Assembly (NCBI GenBank): GCA_019359315.1
Contig: JAHHHO010000012.1
Span: forward strand, 1-64,000
DNA from: Myxacorys californica WJT36-NPBG1
GTDB lineage: Bacteria > Cyanobacteriota > Cyanobacteriia > Leptolyngbyales > Leptolyngbyaceae
Length of the DNA: 64,000 bases
Reading direction: 5' to 3'
The position numbers and the translations under genes were made by a program. Shown one piece after another: positions 36,772 through 46,116 of the stretch. How positions within the stretch are numbered: the stretch's first letter is position 1; each line of letters starts with the position of its first letter. The notes under the pieces were generated by a model. That model saw only the letters and a program-made list of their open reading frames with translations. It made no database searches and was not told where the DNA came from.

Positions 36772-38397
36772 CTACTTAGAAATAAAATGTGCCCATACGT
36801 CGCCGTCTCCGCCGCAAACTTGCTGACAGTAGCTATACGGGTAAAGAACTTTTCGTCCTTCGGTGTAGGTGTACCCTGTCAATGCGTCTCCCCACGGATC
36901 GTTCACAATGAAACCATCTGGGGTAAAGCCAACGACGGTAACAATGTGCCCCCCATGGGTAAACAGCCCGCATAGAATAACAGGGTTACCATTGATCAGT
37001 TCTTCTTTGATGTCCCGCCACGATCGCTTTGTGTCAAAACTCGCTTTGAAGCCATAGGCTTGAATTAAGCTAACAAGGGTGTTGTGATCGGTTTGAGATC
37101 CTTGTCCGTCTTTGTTGAAGCACCACTGTAATAATTCGTCTTCTAGCTGTCCGTACTGAGATCGCACACCGTAGTAATAAAACACCATCGCGATCGACGT
37201 TACGTTACACGTTGACCAGTAATAGCGCGGATTATCTCGCTGAGAGAAATAAGGAACATTCATCTCAACACTCGGTAAAATTGGATTAAAGGCTTTCGTT
37301 CCCCGTTTCATCTGAGCAAAATCCGGGAAAACGTAGCCTGTATTTCCAAACCCTGGAATTTCTTCTGTCAGCGATACTTTGATATGTCCGCCCTGCACCA
37401 TGTAGCTCGAAATTCCGTAGAACGCATGTTTATTAAAATTAGTGCGCTCTTCGGGTTGCAGTTGCGACGAATCTACCGGACGCTTTTTAAACATCGTATC
37501 GGTTACAGCGGTAACCGTCAAAGCGCCAGAATCATACGGAACTTCTTTACCATTACGCTTAATTTGAGCGTATTGCCAATACACATATCCTCGATTTCCA
37601 AATCCTGGAATTGGCTCTGCCAAAGTCACCCGAAAGTGCCCACCTGTGCAAGCATATCCAATAATTTGGAGAGTTTGACCTTGCAGAACATCAGCTTTTT
37701 GGTGAGCCGCCAGCGTTGAAGAATCTGCCAGTTGCGCTTTGATCAGTGTTGTAGACGTGATTAGCAACTGAGCTGCCAAGGGAATATCAGGCACGTCATC
37801 AAGAGCGAAGCGAAGAATTTGAGTGCCTTTGCTGAGTTGAACGTGAGGCTCGTAAAAGAAGCCAAAATTCCCGATCGCATCAATGTTTCGTCCAATTTCT
37901 AACTTCAAATGCCCGTCAATCAGTCCATAGCGGTTGACGGGAAAGGTTTGTCCCGCTTTGACTAACACCTTTTGCTGACCATTTAATTGCGACGAGTCCG
38001 CTGGCGACGTTTTAAAGTAAGTGTCTTGCATCACTTTTAGCGTCAACGCTTGACCCACCGTGAGCGGATCGGTACTAACCGTGATGTAGAACACTTTGTT
38101 TTCGATCAGCTTCCCAACCGTGTCAAATCCTTTAAGGCGAATCCAACGTGATCCGGCTTGAGAAAATCCTTTTGGCAGCGAGACTTGCCAGGTTCCATTG
38201 CTGGTCGTGACTTGAAGCGGAAATTTATCTTCGGCTGCGATCGCAATCTTGGCAACCCGACTCGCATCATAGCTGCCTTTGAGATTGACAGGCTTATTCA
38301 CCAACACTTCTCTCGGACCTGAGTAAGTCGGCGGCGTCGCAACACCCATTGATGCATACGGGGTGTTAATTACGTCAGCGACAGCAGTAGTAGTCAT
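36772..38397 (-). CDS. C39-like cysteine peptidase with three N-terminal repeats
   Basis: 541 aa. After an N-terminal beta domain (about 20-108), three related segments of about 75 residues (about 115-188, 212-280, 293-364) each carry a DSSxL motif and a GxxGxFGxxGYV-like ending. The C-terminal Peptidase_C39_2 domain (about 376-541) has catalytic C397 (WSTCNVTS), H484 (THGGHIVTV) and D500 (IVNDPWG). No signal peptide is visible. Papain-like chemistry is expected; the substrate (peptidoglycan cross-links, a leader peptide or other) is unknown. It stands alone with no bacteriocin export genes. Confidence 0.85.
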   Translation of the reverse strand: MTTTAVADVINTPYASMGVATPPTYSGPREVLVNKPVNLKGSYDASRVAKIAIAAEDKFPLQVTTSNGTWQVSLPKGFSQAGSRWIRLKGFDTVGKLIENKVFYITVSTDPLTVGQALTLKVMQDTYFKTSPADSSQLNGQQKVLVKAGQTFPVNRYGLIDGHLKLEIGRNIDAIGNFGFFYEPHVQLSKGTQILRFALDDVPDIPLAAQLLITSTTLIKAQLADSSTLAAHQKADVLQGQTLQIIGYACTGGHFRVTLAEPIPGFGNRGYVYWQYAQIKRNGKEVPYDSGALTVTAVTDTMFKKRPVDSSQLQPEERTNFNKHAFYGISSYMVQGGHIKVSLTEEIPGFGNTGYVFPDFAQMKRGTKAFNPILPSVEMNVPYFSQRDNPRYYWSTCNVTSIAMVFYYYGVRSQYGQLEDELLQWCFNKDGQGSQTDHNTLVSLIQAYGFKASFDTKRSWRDIKEELINGNPVILCGLFTHGGHIVTVVGFTPDGFIVNDPWGDALTGYTYTEGRKVLYPYSYCQQVCGGDGDVWAHFISK

Positions 38398-38514
38398 GGT
38401 TGATATCCCTGAGATAAAAATGGTATGAGCGATGCTAAACAGGGAACTCAGTATTCTTAGAAAACAGGAGTTTCTTAGTTGAGAATGCCCAATCTTACTT
38501 CAGGAATTTGTGCT

Positions 38515-38549
38515 AAAAAAATGTCCCAATCTGGAAAGAGATTGGGACA
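38515..38549 (-). terminator. Intrinsic terminator of the peroxiredoxin gene
   Basis: For leftward transcription, TGTCCCAATCT pairs with AGATTGGGACA around a 6-nt loop, followed by a run of T (AAAAAA on the plus strand at 38515-38520). Confidence 0.85.
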
Positions 38550-38586
38550 CCTAAAGTGAAATAGTGGTAAGGCTTGAACTCAAAAG

Positions 38587-39021
38587 CTACGCGCCGATTC
38601 CTGCCAAAATATCGGATGCATGAGTATCGGTTTTAACAGATTCGTAAACCTGAGCGATCTTACCGTCATCAATTACATAAGTAACCCGCTTTGCATAACC
38701 GCCGCCATCGACATCATAGGCTTTGGTGATGGCACCGTCAGTATCGGCTAACAGGGGAAACGGCAAGTTGAACTTGTCTGTAAACTGTTGATGCGACGCT
38801 TCATCGTCCATGCTGACCCCAAGAACCGTAATCCCTTTGCTCAAGTACTGCTCGTAGTTGTCGCGGAAGCTACAGGCTTGTTTGGTGCATCCTGGTGTGT
38901 CATCTTTTGGGTAAAAGTACAGAACGACCTTCTTACCTGTGTAGTTTGCAAGTTTGATGGTCGTACCCGTCGTGTCTTTCACCGTAAAGTCTGGGGCTGT
39001 ATCGCCAACTGATAAAGGCAT
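38587..39021 (-). CDS. Thioredoxin-dependent peroxiredoxin, PrxQ/BCP type
   Basis: 144 aa, peroxide reductase fed by thioredoxin. The peroxidatic Cys and the resolving Cys five residues later are in PKDDTPGCTKQACSFRD (about 38-54), the PrxQ arrangement. The N-terminal VGDTAPDFTVKD and GVSMDDEASHQQF are family typical. No signal sequence, so cytoplasmic or stroma-side. A strong terminator follows. Confidence 0.94.
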   Translation of the reverse strand: MPLSVGDTAPDFTVKDTTGTTIKLANYTGKKVVLYFYPKDDTPGCTKQACSFRDNYEQYLSKGITVLGVSMDDEASHQQFTDKFNLPFPLLADTDGAITKAYDVDGGGYAKRVTYVIDDGKIAQVYESVKTDTHASDILAGIGA

Positions 39022-39198
39022 GATGAACGCTCCTTGACCTTCAAATTTCTTAATAATTGTAATACTTTAAGGACTAGGGATAGTGCGTTGCGTTAATAAA
39101 CCAAATTTTTGAACAAACCGAATTTTTCTGGTAAGTCAACGCAAACGAGTTACCGCCATTGTATTTTGAGAAAAAGATTGTCGAACTATCGATCTGCT

Positions 39199-39888
39199 AT
39201 GAAAAAGCTCCTCACACCGTTTTATCAACGTTGGCTGCTGCCATTTGCTCTAATTCTAATGTCTCTCGTTTGGGTTGCTCCAGCGTACGCAACTAGCTTG
39301 TATGAAGTGCCCGCGGCATCGGATGATACTCACGTTGTTGATTTAGCCGACATCATCAGTCGCATCAATGAAGGGAAACTCAATACGACGCTTAGCGAGT
39401 TGAAAGAAAAAACTGGGCAAACCGTTCGCTATGTGACGATTCGGCGTCTCGATTATGATGAGACGATTGACTCGTTTACCGAAAAGTTGTTCAAACAGTG
39501 GTTTCCCACTGCTGAAGCAGCGGAAAATCAAACCTTGATCGTGATCGATAGCCTGACGAATAATTCTGCGATCGCAACAGGCGACAAGGTAAAAGAATTG
39601 ATGCCCGATACGATCGCGCAAAGCGTGTCCCAAGAGACGATTCAAGTGCCGTTGCGCCAAGGCAATCGCTACAACCAAGCCTTTTTGGATGCCAGCGATC
39701 GCTTGGTTGCCGTCCTTTCAGGTGCGGCTGATCCAGGTCCGCCTGAGGTAATTGACAACGTTCAAGTCGAAGGAACCTTTGCGACACCTGAAGAAACGAA
39801 ACAGAGTAATGCAATTCCGTGGGTGATTGGCTTGCTGCTTGCCGCAACCGTGATTCCAATGGCGACGTATTACTGGTATGTTCGCTAA
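39199..39888 (+). CDS. psb32: Psb32-like photosystem II repair protein (TPM domain)
   Basis: 229 aa from ATG 39199. The signal peptide is basic KKLL, then a hydrophobic stretch LPFALILMSLVWVAPAYA with a cleavage site after AYA. The TPM domain (about 45-180) has VVDLADIISRINEGKLNTTL, then VRYVTIRRLDYDETIDSFTE and ending in RYNQAFLDASDRLVAVLSG. One C-terminal membrane helix anchors it (AIPWVIGLLLAATVIPMATY). Psb32 protects and speeds repair of photosystem II after photodamage. In-frame ATG 39109 is probably not the start as it places the signal 30 residues inside. Confidence 0.9.
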   Translation: MKKLLTPFYQRWLLPFALILMSLVWVAPAYATSLYEVPAASDDTHVVDLADIISRINEGKLNTTLSELKEKTGQTVRYVTIRRLDYDETIDSFTEKLFKQWFPTAEAAENQTLIVIDSLTNNSAIATGDKVKELMPDTIAQSVSQETIQVPLRQGNRYNQAFLDASDRLVAVLSGAADPGPPEVIDNVQVEGTFATPEETKQSNAIPWVIGLLLAATVIPMATYYWYVR

Positions 39889-39907
39889 CCCTTTTTCGCT
39901 AAAACTC

Positions 39908-39936
39908 TAAAGGGCGCAGGATGGCTACGCCCTTTA
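39908..39936. terminator. Stem-loop after psb32
   Basis: TAAAGGGCG and CGCCCTTTA pair exactly around an 11-nt loop between two convergent genes. No long T-run, so modest confidence. Confidence 0.5.
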
Positions 39937-40317
39937 ATCTTGGATATATTCCTCTCCGCTTAATAGCGCCTCTTCTGCCCGCACAAATTCTCGTCCCAAG
40001 TACGCAGCATGATCGAGACGACTCACTAAACACGTTTTAGGTTTTTCAAAAATTTCGATGCATAGTTCTTTAGCCGTTCTGCCCTTAAACAACGTACTGG
40101 CTTGACGCTTTAGGCTGCCATTGCAAGGAAGTGGCTCTCCGGTCTCAGGATCGCAAGCAAGTCCTTTGTCGTTAATTGTATTTGTGTAATGTTCTGCATA
40201 GATGAGGCGGGCATCGCGATCGAGGTAAATAATAAAATATCCGCTCGGATCAAGTTCGATAAATCGTTGGGAAAGCTTGTCGTCTAGCGCAGTTGGGTCA
40301 ACAACAGACTGAGCCAT
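39934..40317 (-). CDS. DUF4346 family protein
   Basis: 127 aa. LDPSGYFIIYLDRDARLIYA near the N-terminus and LVSRLDHAAYLGREFVRAEE near the C-terminus are DUF4346 features (also found fused to dihydropteroate synthase domains). The central part has GLACDPETGEPLPCNGSL, often proposed to bind a pterin-like ligand, but that is not established. Soluble, cyanobacteria-enriched. Confidence 0.85.
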   Translation of the reverse strand: MAQSVVDPTALDDKLSQRFIELDPSGYFIIYLDRDARLIYAEHYTNTINDKGLACDPETGEPLPCNGSLKRQASTLFKGRTAKELCIEIFEKPKTCLVSRLDHAAYLGREFVRAEEALLSGEEYIQD

Positions 40318-40380
40318 AGTTCAAAGTTCTAACGTGGGTTCTGATTAACATTTTAAGAGAATTTGATCTGCTTTTCAGCG

Positions 40381-41574
40381 CTAGATCTTAAATTGGATCG
40401 CCTCTTGTTTAAACGGTAAATCCTGATTAATTGCGTCTATTTCTTGCTGTTCTAAATCGTTGATTTGTTCGATGTGGCTTCGCAAAATTTGGGACAGGCG
40501 ACTGTTATAGAACCGATGCAGCGAATAGTTTGGCATTGCCGGAAATCCGCGCCGCTTTTTGTGGCGTCCGCCTGCTCCTGGATCAAAAAGTTGAATCCCG
40601 TTATTGATTGCCCACTCAATCGGCGTGTAATAACAGGCATCGAAGTGTAAGTTATCCAGTTCTTGAGTGCAGCCCCAGTAGCGACCGTATAAGCGATCGC
40701 CCTTCCTTAAACAAAACGACATGCCGATTGGATGGCGATCATCCCCGTGGGCATAAGCTGCAAAAAAGACGACTCGATGACAGTAATTCGGGTAAAGCTG
40801 CTCAAAAAATCTCTTCGTCAAATACTTGCTTCCCCACCAGCCAAACTTGTCGCAGGTGTCGGCGTAGAAGTTGTACATGATAGGAAACAGCGACTTGGGA
40901 ATTTGTTCACCTGTCAAAATCTTGAACTGGAGTCCAGCATTCGTCACCGCTTTTCGTTCACGCTTAATGTTGCGACGTTGATTTGAGTTAAACGCACCTA
41001 AATAGTCATCAAACGTCTCATAGTTCTGATTAGACCAGACAAAACTATGGTGCAGCCAACTGCTAAACCCATGACGCTCCATTGTCTGTCGCCATGCTGG
41101 ATCGACATAGAGAAAATTACAGCCCGAAATCCGGTTTCGGGTGCAAAAATGCTCGATCGCGTCCACCATCAATTCAGTCAGTTCGTCCTCATCTTCGCCC
41201 GGCGCAATCAAAAATCGATAGCCCTCAGCCGGCGTAAACGGCGACATGCCAAGCAGCTTTGGATAGTATTCAATACCCAAACGACTCGCTAGATCTGCCC
41301 ACTGGTGATCAAAGACAAATTCTCCGTAGCTGTGTCCCTTGACGTAGAGCGGAGCGATCGCAATTAAATGATGGTCACGCCATATCGTCAAGTGATTTGG
41401 CAACCAGCCTGATTTCGCCGTTGTACTGCCCGACGTTTCCATTGTGTGGAGCCAATCCCACTCAAAAAAAGGCGTCTTTAAAGGGAGCGCGAGGGCATCC
41501 CAGGCTGCTTGAGGGATTTCAGAAATTTTGTTAATCCAGGCAACCGAATAGCGAGGCTTAAGCTGTTCCACCAT
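40381..41574 (-). CDS. FemAB-like GNAT acyltransferase (DUF482 type)
   Basis: 397 aa. The N-terminal WINKISEIPQAAWDALALPL starts the FemAB_like domain (PF04339). RNIKRERKAVTNAGLQFKIL and GMSFCLRKGDRLYGRYWGC, then HFDACYYTPIEWAI are the family blocks. It likely moves an acyl or aminoacyl group to a peptidoglycan or other surface precursor; substrate unknown. Soluble. A long spacer of about 600 bp separates it from the sensor kinase. Confidence 0.87.
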   Translation of the reverse strand: MVEQLKPRYSVAWINKISEIPQAAWDALALPLKTPFFEWDWLHTMETSGSTTAKSGWLPNHLTIWRDHHLIAIAPLYVKGHSYGEFVFDHQWADLASRLGIEYYPKLLGMSPFTPAEGYRFLIAPGEDEDELTELMVDAIEHFCTRNRISGCNFLYVDPAWRQTMERHGFSSWLHHSFVWSNQNYETFDDYLGAFNSNQRRNIKRERKAVTNAGLQFKILTGEQIPKSLFPIMYNFYADTCDKFGWWGSKYLTKRFFEQLYPNYCHRVVFFAAYAHGDDRHPIGMSFCLRKGDRLYGRYWGCTQELDNLHFDACYYTPIEWAINNGIQLFDPGAGGRHKKRRGFPAMPNYSLHRFYNSRLSQILRSHIEQINDLEQQEIDAINQDLPFKQEAIQFKI

Positions 41575-42188
41575 ACCTAGACATCAACACTTCATACAGC
41601 TTAATCTAAATTTCTCAGTGCTGTTGCGTCCACAGATACGGCTGGCTAAACCGAATGTCTTAACCAAATCTCTTAAAGATTCTGAGGGAATGTTAGACCT
41701 TAACGTTAATGGCGAGAGAATTTCTTATATGGTTAGAAGAAGTGTGACGGCTAAAGCTAAAGTTTCGGGTGAGTTGAGTCATAGTTCCTATTGAAGCGAT
41801 TAATACCCAATATCGATACGCAGTATGACGGTTCCCAAAATGACGCGGTAAGAGTGAGCTTTCTCGACAAACTGCAGTTTTATCCAATGTCTTAGCCTTA
41901 CTGCTATCCTCGTGCTTGGCAGAACAAAGTCTAAGAATCGTGAAGGCTAAGAGTTGTGACTAGATTGACCTGTTATTTTTGTTGTTCGCAATCGTTTGTG
42001 TTCGCAATTGCCAACGCATATCCGTTACTCTAGAACCACCTAGAGCACTGACAAGTGTGAAATAGGCTCCTGACGAAATAAAATCTGATGGCGCTTAAGA
42101 TTCACCCCTTATTCAGCCGCCCGCTTGTGGTTTGTATCTTGGTTCGCATCTACTGTTCCGTGGTTCCAAGCCTTGAGTGTTTTGAGTA
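41575..42188. other. Intergenic region, nothing recognised
   Basis: 614 bp between divergent genes. A 64-codon leftward frame at 41693-41887 has no family likeness or ribosome site and is treated as chance. No RNA gene or repeat is seen. Confidence 0.35.
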
Positions 42189-42203
42189 TTGAGTAGAGTG
42201 GTT

Positions 42204-44186
42204 ATGACGAAGCCCCGTCAGTCCTCATTCCGTCGAGTTTTGCTGAGACGTCTGTTACTCCTCAGCATCCCGGTGTTGTTGACCGGAGAAGTTGTGGCAT
42301 ACAAAAAAGCGCGATCGGGATTTTTAGAAACCGCGCGACAGAATCTGACTGCGAGTGCGGTGCGAAAAGCCGATAGTTTACAGGGAACCATCAACGCCTT
42401 GCGATCGAACTTGGCTACCGCAACCAGCTCGGCTGCCCTCCGGTCGGGGTCTCCATCCCAAGCGTACGAATTTCTAGACCAGTTTCAGCAAGCCTCACCT
42501 GTTGCGTTGAGCTGCGTTCAGTTGACTGATTTACAGACTCAAAAAATCAAAGCGAGTACCTGCGGCAAAACTGCAATCATTCCCGTATCAGGCAGCAATT
42601 GGTCGTCGATAGGTGGACGAGAATTTGCTAAGCCCAACGCCGTGCGAATCTCTCTGGTTCGACCTCCAAGAACTCAAGCGCCTTTAAACAACCAGCTTAA
42701 TTTGGTTTTCAGTGCCCCTGTGCAGATCGGCTCCAATATCCGCTATGCCCTGAGCGCTAAGACGGCACTCTATCCGCAGCCCGAACCCGAATCGAACAGC
42801 ATTACTGGCTATACGGTGGTGATTGACCAAGACGGCGAAATCTTGGCCCATCCGATCGCAGAGCAGGTGGGGCGCAACGTCAACCAGGAAGTCGATGCAG
42901 AGCGGTTAAAGAGTTTAGTCGCAAATGCGATCGCTGGAAAACAAGATGCTCTCTCCCTCTTTGCATTTGAAGAACGAGGGGCTGAATGGCTCGCAGGCTA
43001 CAGCGCTGTCCCCATTGCCCTAAGTGCCACGGAAACCCGGAACTGGGCGGTGTTGGCAACCATCTCGCTGGATACGGCTCTCTATAGCCTAGAAGAGATT
43101 AAGCAAGTCCTAATTATTCTGACTCTGGGATTGCTGACGGCAATTCTGCTCTCGACCCTGTATCTCACGCGAGACCTAGCACGTCCGATCGAGCAGTTGA
43201 GCGATTATGCGATGCAAATTCGGCATCGGTATGCTGGCGATCGCGCCCCCAAAGATTTCAAAGTTCGAGAACTGAACCTCTTGGCAGAAGCTCTCGACAA
43301 TATGGTTGATCGGCTGGAGGATCGCGCTAAAGAACTTGAAGCAGCTTGGCAAGAGGCGCAGGAAGCCAATCAGATGAAGAGCGAGTTTTTAGCCACCACA
43401 TCTCACGAATTGCGGACGCCGCTAAACGCGATTATTGGCTGCGTTCGCTTGGTCAGAGACGGGTGCTGCGACGATCGAAACGAAGAATTGGAGTTTCTTC
43501 AGCAAGCGGACGATGCCGCCCTCCACTTGCTCAAAATCATCAATGATTTATTAGATATTGCCAAAGTCGAAGCCGGAAAAGTGGAACTGAATCTACAATC
43601 GGTTTCGATTCAAAACCTCTGCCATCAATGTCTCAAAATGGTTCAGCCAGGCGCAGAAATGAAGCGTTTGAAGTTGACGATCAACCTTGATGACCAGATT
43701 GAGCGCGTCTTGATGGATGAGCGGCGAGTGCGGCAAATGGTGATCAATTTGCTCTCCAACGCTGTGAAATTTACCCCTGAAGGGGGCCAAGTCAAACTCG
43801 GTGCATGGTTGGGCTATGGACGCCAGCTACAACTCGATCCGCGCCCCGATCGCAGCCCAATCAATCCTGAAACGCCCTACCTGTGTCTAGAAATCTCAGA
43901 TTCAGGCATCGGTATTCCTGAAGAACGGTGGCATCTGCTGTTCCGTCCCTTCCAGCAAATTGATTCTTCCCTGACTCGCAAGCATGAAGGAACCGGACTT
44001 GGACTTGCCCTCACGAAGCGATTGGCAGAGCTACACGGAGGAACCTTGTCCTTCAATTCCTTCCCCAATAATGGCAGCATCTTTCGGATTTGGTTGCCCT
44101 TAATTGAGCTAAGCAAGCCGGACTTACCTGCGATCGAGGAGGCTCACTCTGAGGTGAAACATCCGGTTAGTGTACCAAATAGCTGA
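42204..44186 (+). CDS. Sensor histidine kinase (periplasmic sensor, HAMP, HisKA, HATPase)
   Basis: About 660 aa from ATG 42204 (TTG 42189 is 5 codons upstream). Helix 1 lies at about 12-32, a periplasmic Cache-like sensor at about 35-295, and helix 2 at about 297-317. HAMP follows at about 318-370 (RPIEQLSDYAMQIRHRY). HisKA has the phospho-accepting His in SEFLATTSHELRTPLNAIIG. The ATPase N box is MVINLLSNAVKFTPEGG, and the G boxes are ISDSGIGIPEE and GTGLGLALTK. No response regulator is adjacent, so it is an orphan kinase. Ligand unknown. Confidence 0.93.
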   Translation: MTKPRQSSFRRVLLRRLLLLSIPVLLTGEVVAYKKARSGFLETARQNLTASAVRKADSLQGTINALRSNLATATSSAALRSGSPSQAYEFLDQFQQASPVALSCVQLTDLQTQKIKASTCGKTAIIPVSGSNWSSIGGREFAKPNAVRISLVRPPRTQAPLNNQLNLVFSAPVQIGSNIRYALSAKTALYPQPEPESNSITGYTVVIDQDGEILAHPIAEQVGRNVNQEVDAERLKSLVANAIAGKQDALSLFAFEERGAEWLAGYSAVPIALSATETRNWAVLATISLDTALYSLEEIKQVLIILTLGLLTAILLSTLYLTRDLARPIEQLSDYAMQIRHRYAGDRAPKDFKVRELNLLAEALDNMVDRLEDRAKELEAAWQEAQEANQMKSEFLATTSHELRTPLNAIIGCVRLVRDGCCDDRNEELEFLQQADDAALHLLKIINDLLDIAKVEAGKVELNLQSVSIQNLCHQCLKMVQPGAEMKRLKLTINLDDQIERVLMDERRVRQMVINLLSNAVKFTPEGGQVKLGAWLGYGRQLQLDPRPDRSPINPETPYLCLEISDSGIGIPEERWHLLFRPFQQIDSSLTRKHEGTGLGLALTKRLAELHGGTLSFNSFPNNGSIFRIWLPLIELSKPDLPAIEEAHSEVKHPVSVPNS

Positions 44187-44203
44187 AAGGCAACCCACGC
44201 AAT

Positions 44204-45250
44204 TTAGAGCTTGGCTAAGCCCATCACTCGTCCTCCCTGCTGCATCGACTCTGATAGGGCTACCAGGATTTGCACGAGTTCCGCCCCAAGCCAACCGGGA
44301 GAGATATCAGACGGTTGATTGCAACGCACGCAGGCTAGAAAATGCTCACAAACCTGATTTAGAGGCTCTCCAGAAGACAGTTTGATGGCTTCTTGGCGTT
44401 GATGAACGGGCCTAAACCGATTTCCTTGGCGCTCAAACTGTCCCCACTGAATCATCAACGGTTCTGCTGCTAGTTCATCAAAAATTAAACTTCCCTGCTC
44501 ACCAACCAGGCACATCCGGCGTTGCTTATCTGAATTGAGCCAACTGAGATGAAGCGTTGCCTGAAATCCACTCGGGTAAATTAACGTCGCCCAAACCGTA
44601 TCAGCAAGACCGTTAGGAAACAAATTAGATGATTCACAGGGCAGCGCGTTAGGCTGGAGCCAAACCTGACCTCTTGCCTGCACTTCACAAGGCGTTTGGG
44701 TTAACCAATAATTTAAAATTGCAATATCATGAATCGCTAAATCCCAAAGCGCATCAACATCTTGACGAACTGGACTGAGATGAGTTCGAGCAGCATAGGC
44801 ATAGCGCAAGTCTCCTAGCGACTCTACTAACCCCCTCCCCTGTAAAACGGCGGGGTGAAATAGGTAAGTATGATCCACGACAAGTTGACGGTGCTGCTCA
44901 GCCGCGAGACGGCAAAGTTGAACCGATTCTGCGGTGCTTAAGGTAAGCGGTTTCTCTGCTAGAACGTGCAGTCCTTGCTTAAGGGCGGCTGTAATCAAAG
45001 CATAGTGGGTCTTGGCAGGCGTGGCGATCGCGACTGCTTCTAAGCCGCTTAACTCTAGAGCATCCTGCCATTGTGTGGTGACAAACACTCGGTCATCAAG
45101 CTCGAACCGTTGGGCTGCGATCGCAAGCTGCTCAGCACATGGATCAACAACCGCCACAACCTCTGCCTCTGCATGTTCCAAAAAATTCCGCAGCAGGTGA
45201 GTGCCCCATCGCCCAACTCCGAAAACCGCGATTCTAGTAGGCTTCTTCAT
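44204..45250 (-). CDS. Gfo/Idh/MocA family oxidoreductase
   Basis: 348 aa. N-terminal Rossmann fold AVFGVGRWGTHLLRNFLEHA with GxGxxG, then AEKPLTLSTAES, the EKP motif of the family. The C-terminal alpha/beta domain includes WDLAIHDIAILNYWL with the catalytic-region DxxxHD. An NAD(P)-dependent sugar or inositol dehydrogenase is likely; substrate unknown. It starts 28 bp after rnc on the same strand and is probably co-transcribed. Confidence 0.88.
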   Translation of the reverse strand: MKKPTRIAVFGVGRWGTHLLRNFLEHAEAEVVAVVDPCAEQLAIAAQRFELDDRVFVTTQWQDALELSGLEAVAIATPAKTHYALITAALKQGLHVLAEKPLTLSTAESVQLCRLAAEQHRQLVVDHTYLFHPAVLQGRGLVESLGDLRYAYAARTHLSPVRQDVDALWDLAIHDIAILNYWLTQTPCEVQARGQVWLQPNALPCESSNLFPNGLADTVWATLIYPSGFQATLHLSWLNSDKQRRMCLVGEQGSLIFDELAAEPLMIQWGQFERQGNRFRPVHQRQEAIKLSSGEPLNQVCEHFLACVRCNQPSDISPGWLGAELVQILVALSESMQQGGRVMGLAKL

Positions 45251-45278
45251 CGAGCTTCCCTTGTTCCTCTACGTTCCT

Positions 45279-45992
45279 CTACAACTGACCACTCAGCGCT
45301 AAAAATGCAACTTGGGCGGCGGCTTGTTCGGCAGCTTTACGCGAGCGCCCGCTGCCCTGACCCATAGACCGCCCCCCAACTAACACTTCCGACACGAAGC
45401 GGTGGGGATCATTGTGAGTGTGCCCAGTTTCGATGGTGCGATACTCAGGCAATATCTTTTGGTGGGCTTGTGTCCAGTTTTGTAAGGCAGCTTTGTAATT
45501 TTGCCGAGCGGGGTCTGCTAGGATCTCTTTCGCTAACCGCTTAAAGTGTTCATCCAACCACGAGCGGATCAGCGATAAATTATGAGTGCTGAGATAGAGC
45601 GCGGCTAACACGGCTTCCAACGAATCTGCTAAGCGTGATTCTCGCCCTGCTTGGTCGAACTTAGCGCTTGATGCGACCAGAAGATATCGATCAAAGCCAT
45701 ACTGGTCTGCAATTTGAGAGAGAATATGATCGCTTACTAGCACCGATCTCAACGCTGTAAATTCTCCTACCTTTAGCTCAGGATAAACTTCTAGCAAAAA
45801 CTCTGCGGCGGCAAGCTTAACGACTGCATCGCCGACAAACTCTAACTGTTCATAGTTTTTGTCGGCTGAGAAGGTCGCGTGAGTCAGCGACAAATCTAAC
45901 AAGTCCCATCGGAGCGACGAATGTTGAGATAAGCCTAGTCTCTGCACTAGCGCCTCAAGTTCCTGCTGACGACGAGGATATGCAAGGGTCAT
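45279..45992 (-). CDS. rnc: Ribonuclease III
   Basis: A double-strand-specific endoribonuclease for rRNA and mRNA processing. The 237-aa protein has the catalytic signature YEQLEFVGDAVVKLAAAEFL (about 41-60), the downstream acidic DSLEAVLAALYL, and a C-terminal dsRNA-binding domain (about 162-235) ending SRKAAEQAAAQVAFLAL. Length fits. Cyanobacteria often carry two or three RNase III-like genes; this full-length form with dsRBD is the classical one. Head of a pair with the oxidoreductase. Confidence 0.94.
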   Translation of the reverse strand: MTLAYPRRQQELEALVQRLGLSQHSSLRWDLLDLSLTHATFSADKNYEQLEFVGDAVVKLAAAEFLLEVYPELKVGEFTALRSVLVSDHILSQIADQYGFDRYLLVASSAKFDQAGRESRLADSLEAVLAALYLSTHNLSLIRSWLDEHFKRLAKEILADPARQNYKAALQNWTQAHQKILPEYRTIETGHTHNDPHRFVSEVLVGGRSMGQGSGRSRKAAEQAAAQVAFLALSGQL

Positions 45993-46116
45993 GGGATCGT
46001 TTGGATCAGATTAGGGGAGGACTCTTCTCATCCTAAAGGGATTAGCCTACTGCGTATAGTCTAGTGCTTGACCTAACGATTTAGTTGACCTAACGATTCA
46101 CCACAATTGAGGACGA

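Noticed and set aside
41693-41887. Leftward 64-aa frame in the spacer before the histidine kinase
   Set aside because: Random-looking sequence with no start signal.
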